Shown here one piece after another: positions 1-5,968 of a stretch of DNA of 8,959 nt. The DNA comes from an uncultured Paracoccaceae bacterium (lineage in GTDB: Bacteria; Pseudomonadota; Alphaproteobacteria; Rhodobacterales; Rhodobacteraceae), in NCBI GenBank assembly GCA_937132145.1, contig CAKZNY010000060.1, forward strand, positions 1 to 8,959, given 5' to 3'. Every line of letters starts with the position of its first letter. The first letter of the stretch is position 1. The notes below the pieces were generated by a model. It saw only the letters and a program-made list of their open reading frames with translations. It searched no databases and was not told the origin of the DNA. The position numbers and the translations under genes are program-made.

Positions 1-1467
1 GGCAGTCCTGCCAGCCCCTGCTCTGGGTGAGTTCAGGCCAGCCGTGTCAGCCTGCCTCTCTACTGCCTGGGCTCCTGTGACTGTGGCCAGGTCGTCACAC
101 CCCTCCTCACGCTCTCCCCGCGAGGCCTTCGGCGTGTGGTAGACGTTGGCTGGCCATCTGCCTTTCTGGCTGGCCAAGGGTTGGGCTGTGGCTGTGGGAT
201 CTGTCGTCCAGATCCCACCCCTGGGAGTCTCCCATTGCAAAGCTGGATCTTCCTGTGGTCCCGGCCAAGCTGGGTCACCCTGTGGGTATCTGCATCCGTC
301 CACATTCAGGCATCCGACCCCCCACTTGAGCAGGTTCTCTGCGACAGTCCCCTCCAGAGGTTTGCGAGCCAGCACACAGGGCTCTGCGCAGGGCTTGAGG
401 GCCGTCCCCCAGCCTTGCCACTGCTTGGCCTCTGGCGTGGATGGGGCTGTGATTGGTGCTCCAGGGCCATAGTCCCCAAAGCAGTTATCACCGTGGCCAC
501 TGCCCGATCCGTTAGGTCTTCGCCCTGGCCATCTGTCTCCCACCACCTCCCGCTCTGCGCCGAAGTGAGCATCGAGGGCCTTGGATGCGTCATGACTTTT
601 TGGAAATCCTTGCCAGGTGAGCCAGCAAATTTGGTCCCTGATCTCTAGCCCAGCATCCTCCAGGGCTACGGTCAGCCGGTGGATCGTGCGTGTGGCCGCG
701 AAGGCTATGATGTGACCCCCTGGCTTGAGCACCCGGTAGGCCTCCGCAGCGAAGTCATCACCAGGGACTGCACAGTCCCATTTTGATCCCATGAAGCCCA
801 GACCGTAGGGCGGATCGCTGACAATGGCATCCACTGAGCAGTCAGGCAGGCCCCTCATCACCTCGATGCAGTCCCCGCAGTGCAGGGTGTGCCTGCCTAT
901 CTGGACCACGTCCCCGGCCTTGGTCAGTGCCTCCACCTGATCGGGCAGATCGTCAGCCCCCTCTGGGGTATCAATCCCGGCCTCGTCCACGTCCGGATCC
1001 TCATAGTCCGACCCCAGCCGGGACAGGAGATCATCGAGATCGTCCGTGTCGTAGCCTGTCCCCTCCAGGCCCAGATCGGCCCCCGTGGCCAACTCCCCCA
1101 GGACCTCGGCCAGCTTGGCGTCATCCCAGCCACCTAGGATCACGAGCCTGTTGTCGGCGATTCCATACGCTTCAGCCTCAGCCTGATCTGAGAATCTGAC
1201 CCCACGGATCACAGGGACCAGCCAGTCCCCATCGTCCCCGACCGTGATCCCCTCCGGTGGGCTCGCCCCCTGGGCCTTGATCTGGGCCAGGGTCTCCAGC
1301 CGGCCGTGACCAGCCACCAGACGATCCGAGGCCTCATTTATCAGGACCGGGGACACGTACCCAAACCGGGCCATTGACTGATAGATCGCGCCGATGTCGT
1401 GGTCTTTGGGATTGCGATCCCAGGTCTGGATCTGAGACAGGGGCAGATACTCGACTCGGATCGGCAT
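1..1467 (-). CDS. ParB-like domain fused to site-specific DNA methyltransferase, 3' end missing
   Basis: The frame is open from ATG 1467-1465 to the left edge (489 codons, no stop), so the C-terminus is cut off. The start is supported by a GGAGG about 6 nt upstream. Residues 1-115 look like a ParB/sulfiredoxin-type domain: WDRNPKDHD at 16-24, LVAGHGR at 50-56 and an EAYGIADNR-like segment near 105. An acidic linker follows. From about 185 a methyltransferase begins, with GDVVQIGRHTLHCGD at 185-199, the catalytic SDPPYG at 217-222, KPGGHIIAFAATRT at 248-261, WQGFPKSHDASKALD from 285, WQGWGTALKPCAEP at 350-363 and GRWPAN at 436-441. These are the landmarks of phage DNA N6-adenine or N4-cytosine methyltransferases with a ParB-like N-terminus. 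The AdoMet-binding FxGxG motif, expected near the C-terminus in this order type, lies beyond the window. Target sequence unknown. Last gene of the late block, 19 nt after the preceding gene; it may protect phage DNA from restriction. Confidence 0.9.
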   Translation of the reverse strand, partial: MPIRVEYLPLSQIQTWDRNPKDHDIGAIYQSMARFGYVSPVLINEASDRLVAGHGRLETLAQIKAQGASPPEGITVGDDGDWLVPVIRGVRFSDQAEAEAYGIADNRLVILGGWDDAKLAEVLGELATGADLGLEGTGYDTDDLDDLLSRLGSDYEDPDVDEAGIDTPEGADDLPDQVEALTKAGDVVQIGRHTLHCGDCIEVMRGLPDCSVDAIVSDPPYGLGFMGSKWDCAVPGDDFAAEAYRVLKPGGHIIAFAATRTIHRLTVALEDAGLEIRDQICWLTWQGFPKSHDASKALDAHFGAEREVVGDRWPGRRPNGSGSGHGDNCFGDYGPGAPITAPSTPEAKQWQGWGTALKPCAEPCVLARKPLEGTVAENLLKWGVGCLNVDGCRYPQGDPAWPGPQEDPALQWETPRGGIWTTDPTATAQPLASQKGRWPANVYHTPKASRGEREEGCDDLATVTGAQAVERQADTAGLNSPRAGAGRTA

Positions 1468-1486
1468 ACGTCCTCCGGGGTGGCAG

Positions 1487-1951
1487 TCAGCCGGAGAATA
1501 GGCCCACGAGGATCCCCAAAGCAAACCCGAGGATGACCCCACCGGCCGACAGGGCCGAGACAGTCCAGATCGACCACCGGCCAGCGGCCAGATCCCGACA
1601 CTCGGCCAGGTCCACCCGCAGGGCCTGTGACTCTGTCTCACTCCCCTCGGCCCGCAGGACTAGCCCATCCACCTCGATCCGCAACCGGTCCAGGAGCAGG
1701 GATCGCTCTTCCCACCGGGGGCAGTCACGGGCCCACCCTGCACACGTCCGGGCCTGGGCCTGCGTGATCGTCCGGTACGTGACCCCGCCACACACCACGG
1801 CCGAGGGCTGGCCGTCCGGTCCCTGCGTCACGATACGACAGCGGGCCAGGACTTGCCTCTCCTGCGTCCATCCCACGCCAGACGTGCCGAGGCATAGGCA
1901 TACGGCCAAGACGACAAGAGGGGCGATTCCGGCCGAATGCGTTGAAGTCAC
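1487..1951 (-). CDS. Small membrane protein with two terminal hydrophobic segments; candidate u-spanin-like lysis protein
   Basis: 154 aa from GTG 1951-1949, overlapping the previous stop as GTGA. Residues 9-27 are hydrophobic and contain Cys18 and Cys20, a signal or anchor with no canonical lipobox (LAVC has Val before the Cys). Residues 30-78 are a Cys-containing extracytoplasmic-looking stretch (Cys38, 54, 70, 77). Residues 79-122 are charged and heptad-like, consistent with a coiled coil, and residues 127-150 form a strong C-terminal transmembrane helix. A lipoprotein-like N-terminus, periplasmic rod and C-terminal TM is the layout of unimolecular spanins such as phage T1 gp11 (of comparable size), which fuse inner and outer membranes at lysis. 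Its position after the lysin and holin candidates fits. The gene is secure; the spanin role is inferred from topology and position only. Confidence 0.75.
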   Translation of the reverse strand: MTSTHSAGIAPLVVLAVCLCLGTSGVGWTQERQVLARCRIVTQGPDGQPSAVVCGGVTYRTITQAQARTCAGWARDCPRWEERSLLLDRLRIEVDGLVLRAEGSETESQALRVDLAECRDLAAGRWSIWTVSALSAGGVILGFALGILVGLFSG

Positions 1952-2199
1952 TTGTTCTCGACCCAGTCATCGACCTCTGGATCACTCGGTGGGGGCCCCG
2001 CGTCGTGATCGCCGGCCCGCTCGATGTCCTCATTGATCTCGTCCCGCCGGCCGTCTGCCTCTGCATCCACATACCGCACGACGGCCGGGGCCTTGGGCCG
2101 GCGGCTGGCCCACCTGGCCAGGCCGAGGACCGTCAGGATCGCCAGCACGGCCCCAGCAGGACCGAGAAGTGGACCAAGCCACTCCAGAAGATCGGCCAT
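1948..2199 (-). CDS. Single-TM small phage membrane protein, lysis-module neighbour
   Basis: 83 aa. ATG 2199-2197 shares its A with the preceding TGA (TGATG), implying translational coupling. Residues 8-30 form one hydrophobic helix containing GPAGAVLAILTVLGLARW, followed by Arg-rich residues 30-43 and then a long acidic, Pro-containing hydrophilic tail ending DDWVENK. The basic cluster just after the helix suggests a cytoplasmic tail by the positive-inside rule. I recognise no family. Its position between an XhlA-like protein and a spanin candidate suggests an accessory holin, antiholin or lysis regulator, but nothing in the sequence proves this. Confidence 0.75.
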   Translation of the reverse strand: MADLLEWLGPLLGPAGAVLAILTVLGLARWASRRPKAPAVVRYVDAEADGRRDEINEDIERAGDHDAGPPPSDPEVDDWVENK

Positions 2200-2570
2200 C
2201 AGCCCACCCCGAGCTTGATCGCGAACCCGACAGCGCCAACCACGATCGCCATCCCGCCAGAGATACCAATGATCCGGCCGGTCAGGTGCTCCAGACGAGA
2301 GGACAACTGTGACACGTCCTGGGCCAGCCGGTCAGAGGCCCCCACGATTGGCAGAATCTGGGTCACCTGGATCTCCATTGCATGAAGGGCCGCCCGGTCC
2401 TCCTGCCTGGCCCGGTACGCCTCCGCGATCAGGTCGTTCGCATGGGCCAGGTCCTGCCGGGCCTGGTCCATCCGGGCCCCGTATGCCTCCACCCTGTCCG
2501 CTGCCTTTTGCTGGGCGTCCAGTAGCCGATTGATCAGCCCATCCACATCAAATCCATCTACATCATTCAT
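2199..2570 (-). CDS. XhlA-like coiled-coil protein with C-terminal TM; holin-accessory candidate
   Basis: 123 aa from ATG 2570-2568. This start is chosen because GGAGGGG lies directly upstream, and it overlaps the end of the preceding gene by 8 nt; a longer frame upstream would be mostly antisense-like and lacks an RBS. Residues 10-95 are almost entirely helix-forming and charged, with regular Leu/Ala/Ile spacing (for example RLAQDVSQLSSRLEHL at 81-96), suggesting a coiled coil. Residues 99-118 are a Gly-rich transmembrane helix, followed by a short tail. A coil followed by a terminal TM is the layout of haemolysin XhlA and related phage proteins that assist holins. Its place just after the holin candidate supports a lysis role; the family assignment is by layout, not by motif. 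Confidence 0.8.
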   Translation of the reverse strand: MNDVDGFDVDGLINRLLDAQQKAADRVEAYGARMDQARQDLAHANDLIAEAYRARQEDRAALHAMEIQVTQILPIVGASDRLAQDVSQLSSRLEHLTGRIIGISGGMAIVVGAVGFAIKLGVG

Positions 2571-2883
2571 CGTCCCCTCCGTGGTCCTGTTTTGCGAGTG
2601 CCCTGATCCGCCCCTTGATCGCTCGCACGATGACCGCCGACAAGGCCCCCGAGGCCAGCCCCAGAACAGCCCCAAGCGGAGGGTCGATCACCGCCGCAGA
2701 GATAGCAGCACCAACACCCATCGGCAACACGCGCCAAGCCAGCAGACCCCACCGCTCGTCACAACCGGGCCACATCTTCCGCGTGGTCCGTTTGATCCCC
2801 TCGGTGACCGCATACGCCACCGAGGCCGCAAGAATGCACACGAGGCCCAGTTCCGTGCCCGTGTGGCCTAGTATCTCGCCCAT
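2563..2883 (-). CDS. Candidate holin, three hydrophobic segments
   Basis: 106 aa from ATG 2883-2881, 1 nt after the stop of the amidase-like gene, with AAAGGTGAT as its ribosome site inside that gene's end. Hydrophobic segments lie at about 10-27, 45-65 and 68-87, separated by a basic loop (KRTTRK, 31-36) and ended by a basic then acidic hydrophilic tail (KGRIRALAKQD to GGDDE). Size, three membrane segments, charged C-terminus and position immediately after a candidate endolysin fit a class I-type holin, which forms inner-membrane holes that release the lysin. Holins have little sequence conservation, so the role rests on topology and context. It could equally be a phage membrane protein of unknown function. 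Confidence 0.78.
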   Translation of the reverse strand: MGEILGHTGTELGLVCILAASVAYAVTEGIKRTTRKMWPGCDERWGLLAWRVLPMGVGAAISAAVIDPPLGAVLGLASGALSAVIVRAIKGRIRALAKQDHGGDDE

Positions 2884-2884
2884 A

Positions 2885-3613
2885 TTAGATCACCTTTACC
2901 GATCGGCCGGCCCCCTTGGCCAGACGTACCGCTCGATCGTAGGCCTCGGCTGCGTCCGCACCCCTGCTTCGAAGCAGGCAATACAGGACCGGGAAGGCCC
3001 CGTCCGCGTGTGCCGTGTAGTGGTGGGCCCAGATCCCCGGGCGCTTGGAGCTCCCCTTGATCCGGCCCATGGCCAGGACCTTGCCCTCTCGATGCAGGCC
3101 CACGAAGTCGCGCGGGATCTCCAGGCCGGGCAGGCACACGTCCGTCAGTGCCTGGACGATGGCCCACACCCCCTCGAGTTGCGCCCGAGTCGGGATCACG
3201 TACTCCCGCAGGTGGACCCATCGGGCCGTCAGCGTATCAGTCCACGGAGGCCGGATCCGAGGCCCGTAATAGGGACTGATTACCTCCACGGCCACCGAGG
3301 CCGCGTTCTGCTTTCCGGCGTGGTTCAGTCGGTCCACGAGGTCGTTGTGCTGGACGATCACAACGCCCCCGGGATCAGCATCCGGAACCCCTACCATCAG
3401 GTGAACCCCGCACTTCTTCCGCCGCAGCACCCGCTCTGTCTGGTCATCCCGATCCCCCGGCCCCTCGATCGGGTCCGCGTCGTGGGTCACCGACTCGTGG
3501 ATCAGCAACTGGATCTTGGGCAGCCGGGCATCCCCCCGGCCAGCCGCGAAGGGCTCGTCCCTGGCCACATCGAGGCCGAGGTCTAGCTCCTGGCCATCGC
3601 AGAGGATAGTCAC
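2885..3613 (-). CDS. Candidate phage endolysin, N-acetylmuramoyl-L-alanine amidase (PGRP/Amidase_2-like)
   Basis: 242 aa from GTG 3613-3611, overlapping the upstream stop as GTGA. The core resembles the peptidoglycan-recognition/type 2 amidase fold: a strand ending in IQLLIHES with His39; CGVHLMVG at 68-75; then VVIVQHNDLVDRLNHAGKQN at 84-103 with His98, followed by SVAVEVI, as in the family pattern of HAG, Asn and then a (S/V)-(I/V)-x-(I/V)-E strand. A third metal-ligand candidate is His197, His198 or His202 in GIWAHHYTAHADGAFP. Such enzymes use Zn to cut the amide between MurNAc and the stem peptide. The putative holin follows by 1 nt, a classic lysis pairing. There is no signal peptide, consistent with holin-dependent release. 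The family call is moderate because the sequence diverges from T7-type lysozyme and the third ligand is uncertain. Confidence 0.75.
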   Translation of the reverse strand: MTILCDGQELDLGLDVARDEPFAAGRGDARLPKIQLLIHESVTHDADPIEGPGDRDDQTERVLRRKKCGVHLMVGVPDADPGGVVIVQHNDLVDRLNHAGKQNAASVAVEVISPYYGPRIRPPWTDTLTARWVHLREYVIPTRAQLEGVWAIVQALTDVCLPGLEIPRDFVGLHREGKVLAMGRIKGSSKRPGIWAHHYTAHADGAFPVLYCLLRSRGADAAEAYDRAVRLAKGAGRSVKVI

Positions 3614-3891
3614 GGGTCCAACTCGTCGCAGACGTGCTTTGTGATCGCGGCCCGCAGGCCCTTGCCTGTCCTGGCCGACGTGTCTACCCCGAGGGCGTCA
3701 CGGATCTCCCGCAGTTCTGCCAGCGTGCAGCCGTCCAGGGGACCGTATCCCTCGATCACCATATCATCCGGCCCCTCGATCACTACCTCACGAGGAGGGA
3801 TCACGAAGGCCACATTACCAGAACGGCCGTCGATGGTTACGCCGTCACCGGCCACCCTAATCACGCCGTGTGTCACGATTGTTTGAATCAT
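3610..3891 (-). CDS. Small phage protein with SAP/HeH-like C-terminus
   Basis: 93 aa from ATG 3891-3889, with AGGGTGA a few nt upstream and only a 4-nt gap after the preceding gene. Residues 1-48 are strand-rich and polar (MIQTIVTHGVIRV onward). Residues 54-88, containing CTLAELREIRDALGVDTSAR and ending in KGLRAAITKHV, fit the helix-extended-helix pattern of SAP, Rho-N or HeH modules: a first helix, a Gly-Val turn, a basic Thr/Lys loop and a second helix. Such modules bind nucleic acid or act as small adaptors in phage structural proteins. The stop overlaps the lysin start, so translation is probably coupled. Function unknown; the domain call is by eye. Confidence 0.75.
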   Translation of the reverse strand: MIQTIVTHGVIRVAGDGVTIDGRSGNVAFVIPPREVVIEGPDDMVIEGYGPLDGCTLAELREIRDALGVDTSARTGKGLRAAITKHVCDELDP

Positions 3892-3895
3892 CTCG

Positions 3896-5062
3896 TCACC
3901 CTATCGCCAGTGTAGCCAGCGCTTCAAAATCAGCCGAGCCGATCACCGTATCCACGACCGACAAATAACGCCACCGCACAGTTGTCGCCGATCCAGTAGA
4001 CCAACCCATCCAGTGAACGGCCGCAGCCCCCGCGGTGGAGTCTACCGCATACTGTGCCGCCGTCCTGTATGTGTGGCCCACACCATGCCCCTCGACCTTC
4101 CAGCGCATCGTGACCGCCAGAGCCGCGTGATCGTACGACACCACCAGCAGACAGCGTCGCGGGCTGGTGTCCGGCATGGCCGTAGAGAACAGGTCTTCAG
4201 CCACGCCAGCGAGGTTGTCATTCGTCCCGTTTGCCGCAGACAGATCAGTAGGCCCTCCACCCCAGACATATTGACTCTTGAGCTGGCCGGCCGCATTCGT
4301 GTGCAGCCAGCCCCAGCCGTTGTTCCCCGTCCCCGCCGTACACAGGGTCAGGTACCGATTGCTTGGGATGTTTGTCTCGTTGTCCCAGACGAAGATGTAG
4401 GATCGATCCTGGGTCCTAAGCACCTCCGTCTTGAGGGGATACCCGCCCGTGAATGACCGGCACCGATCCGCCGTGCCGTCCATCTCTACATAACCCTCGA
4501 ACCCGTTGGGGTCGGCCGTGGTCTGACAGTTCTCCATGTCCACGTCGTAGGGGTTGAAATGTGGGGCCCCCTGGAGGGCCGTCCCTGTGCTGTACATCTG
4601 CCGAGGAGTCCCGGCGTTATCAACGTCCATCAGATATTCAAACGTAGGCACGGAGATCCCGGCCACGAGATCCTTGAACGAGATCTTGCCCTCCACCGTC
4701 ACGGTGATCTGGACCGTCGATCCGTCCGCCAGTGTGGCAGTCACGGCCTCGAACACGTCCGGATCGCCGTAGGTCGGTGCGCCAGACCCGCGTTCAAGGG
4801 TGACATTCCTCGTGGCCCCTGGGTCCACGGCGAACGAGGGCGTGATCGCGTCCCCGTCATCCCATGCCAGGGCCTGCAAGGCAGCCGTTCCGAAGGCCAT
4901 CTCCACCACGCACGGATTGACCGGATCGTTGTTCTGGATCGCCAGAATCAGCGCCGATTCCGTCTCCAGAAAGGTCAGCCCCACAGGCAGTGTCGGGGCC
5001 GTTACACCGCCGCCGCCTCCGGCCCCGACAGGGCCCCCCAATCCTCGCATTATGCCGGCCAT
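3896..5062 (-). CDS. Phage surface/tail protein with LamG-like C-terminal half
   Basis: 388 aa from ATG 5062-5060, which shares its A with the preceding TGA (TGATG). The frame continues upstream, but that extension is antisense-like and overlaps a better gene, so I reject it. Residues 1-20 hold a Gly-rich linker with five consecutive Gly. Residues 25-125 are strand-rich and Ig-like (from LPVGLTFLETESALILAIQN to VQITVTVEGKISF). Residues 165-388 have the look of a concanavalin/LamG jelly roll: RSYIFVWDNET, a Trp-rich GNNGWGWLHTN, then RRCLLVVSYDHAALAVTMRW and finally RWRYLSVVDTVIGSADFEAL, which resembles the closing LamG strand and its 'decrease/add to sequence' end. Jelly rolls of this kind on tail fibres or decoration proteins bind host glycans. 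No chaperone or peptidase domain is seen. The exact virion position is unknown. Confidence 0.8.
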   Translation of the reverse strand: MAGIMRGLGGPVGAGGGGGVTAPTLPVGLTFLETESALILAIQNNDPVNPCVVEMAFGTAALQALAWDDGDAITPSFAVDPGATRNVTLERGSGAPTYGDPDVFEAVTATLADGSTVQITVTVEGKISFKDLVAGISVPTFEYLMDVDNAGTPRQMYSTGTALQGAPHFNPYDVDMENCQTTADPNGFEGYVEMDGTADRCRSFTGGYPLKTEVLRTQDRSYIFVWDNETNIPSNRYLTLCTAGTGNNGWGWLHTNAAGQLKSQYVWGGGPTDLSAANGTNDNLAGVAEDLFSTAMPDTSPRRCLLVVSYDHAALAVTMRWKVEGHGVGHTYRTAAQYAVDSTAGAAAVHWMGWSTGSATTVRWRYLSVVDTVIGSADFEALATLAIG

Positions 5063-5415
5063 CAGAAGCGACCCAAGGCATACTGACGATCCACATTGAC
5101 GAGCGCCGTAGCGTTGTCGATCTGGACAAAGACGCGCTGAAATCCAGCGATCTCGAGGGTGGTTGCAAAGGTGGTCGTGATCCCGTCGATGTCGATCAGG
5201 GCCCCGGATGCATCCGAAGCCCTGGCCCAGGCCGATCCGTCGAAAACCCAGACCTGCAAATCGTAGTTCGTCACGTTCAAATTCGTGAACGTCACGGCCG
5301 CGTGACGGTGCCCCTCGCAACGGACCCCATCGGTTGCCAGTGTGGGGTCCGCCTCGGCCACGTTGACCGCCTGCAAGGCCGGTCTGGTAATGTGTACTGT
5401 TCCTGTTCCGCTCAT
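5062..5415 (-). CDS. Beta-rich phage structural protein, unrecognised family
   Basis: 117 aa from ATG 5415-5413. The start is fixed by a purine-rich leader, GGAGAGAGAGAA, ending just before the ATG in the 13-nt gap after the preceding gene. The protein alternates hydrophobic and polar residues throughout (for example YDLQVWVFDGSAWARASD and GFQRVFVQIDNATALVNVD), suggesting a beta sandwich. It has no signal peptide, TM or catalytic motif. Its stop overlaps the start of the LamG-like gene, so the two are probably translated in step. A decoration, tail or head-completion protein is plausible from size and place; I recognise no family. Confidence 0.75.
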   Translation of the reverse strand: MSGTGTVHITRPALQAVNVAEADPTLATDGVRCEGHRHAAVTFTNLNVTNYDLQVWVFDGSAWARASDASGALIDIDGITTTFATTLEIAGFQRVFVQIDNATALVNVDRQYALGRF

Positions 5416-5428
5416 TTCTCTCTCTCCG

Positions 5429-5968
5429 TCATGGTGTAGAGGGCCGCTCCACGACCCGGATCCCGTATAGTCTGCACTCGGTCACATTCTTTTCCAGCCG
5501 GGCCACAAAAAACACGTCTTGCGGCAGGCCCAGGAGGGTGATCACGCCCTGCGTCTGGGCCGCTGTGACACCCGACACGCCCGACGTGATCAACACCAAG
5601 GTCGTCGAATCGAAGACCTCGACGGTGACCTCCCCGTCGGCCCAGTCCAAGGACACATCCACGTCTACCCGGGCCGCGTTCAGGTAGCCCGGCAGCCATA
5701 ACAGCCCGGCACTCACCCCGACGCCAGAATAGGCCACGATCTCGGCAGGTGACCCCTGCCCGAATGTGTGGACCACCGTGACCGTGGACAGCCGACCACG
5801 GGCCCAGGTGTGTGTGATCCCCTGCATGGCGTCGGTGGCCTCGTCCTGGCCGTCCGGTGGGTCACCAGCACCACCGCCGATCGGACGGCCGGGCAGGTAC
5901 TGCGCCACCTGGCCGCCGGGCTCGTTTGATCCGACGATCGGAAATCCAGCCGGGATTGTAACAGCCAT
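5429..5968 (-). CDS. Phage structural-type protein, unrecognised family
   Basis: 179 aa from ATG 5968-5966; the A is shared with the TGA that ends the poly-Gly/ssb frame. The N-terminus ([20 protein letters not shown]) and a Gly/Pro/Asp segment at 25-45 look extended and flexible. Residues 55-179 are strand-rich (for example RVDVDVSLDWADGEVTVEVF and PQDVFFVARLEKN). There is no TM, signal peptide or enzyme motif. It heads the visible phage block, and the TGATG coupling shows that a phage gene normally precedes it, ending Gly-Gly-Ala-stop. Probably a virion protein, from its company with two other beta-rich proteins; function unknown. Confidence 0.75.
   Translation of the reverse strand: MAVTIPAGFPIVGSNEPGGQVAQYLPGRPIGGGAGDPPDGQDEATDAMQGITHTWARGRLSTVTVVHTFGQGSPAEIVAYSGVGVSAGLLWLPGYLNAARVDVDVSLDWADGEVTVEVFDSTTLVLITSGVSGVTAAQTQGVITLLGLPQDVFFVARLEKNVTECRLYGIRVVERPSTP

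Noticed and set aside
2571..2675. Upstream extension of the coiled-coil frame to an ATG at 2675
   Set aside because: It overlaps the holin candidate almost fully in another frame, and the internal ATG at 2570 has GGAGGGG directly upstream.
2615..3586. Long plus-strand open frame (323 codons) opposite the amidase and holin genes
   Set aside because: It is a by-product of high G+C coding on the minus strand: Pro/Arg/His-rich translation, no ribosome site and no domain. Other plus-strand frames in 1-5973 (for example 1374-2036) are rejected for the same reason.
5063..5320. Upstream extension of the 388-aa LamG-like frame to an ATG at 5320
   Set aside because: It overlaps the 117-aa gene in another frame, its translation is Arg/Cys-rich and antisense-like, and ATG 5062 with TGATG coupling is the natural start.
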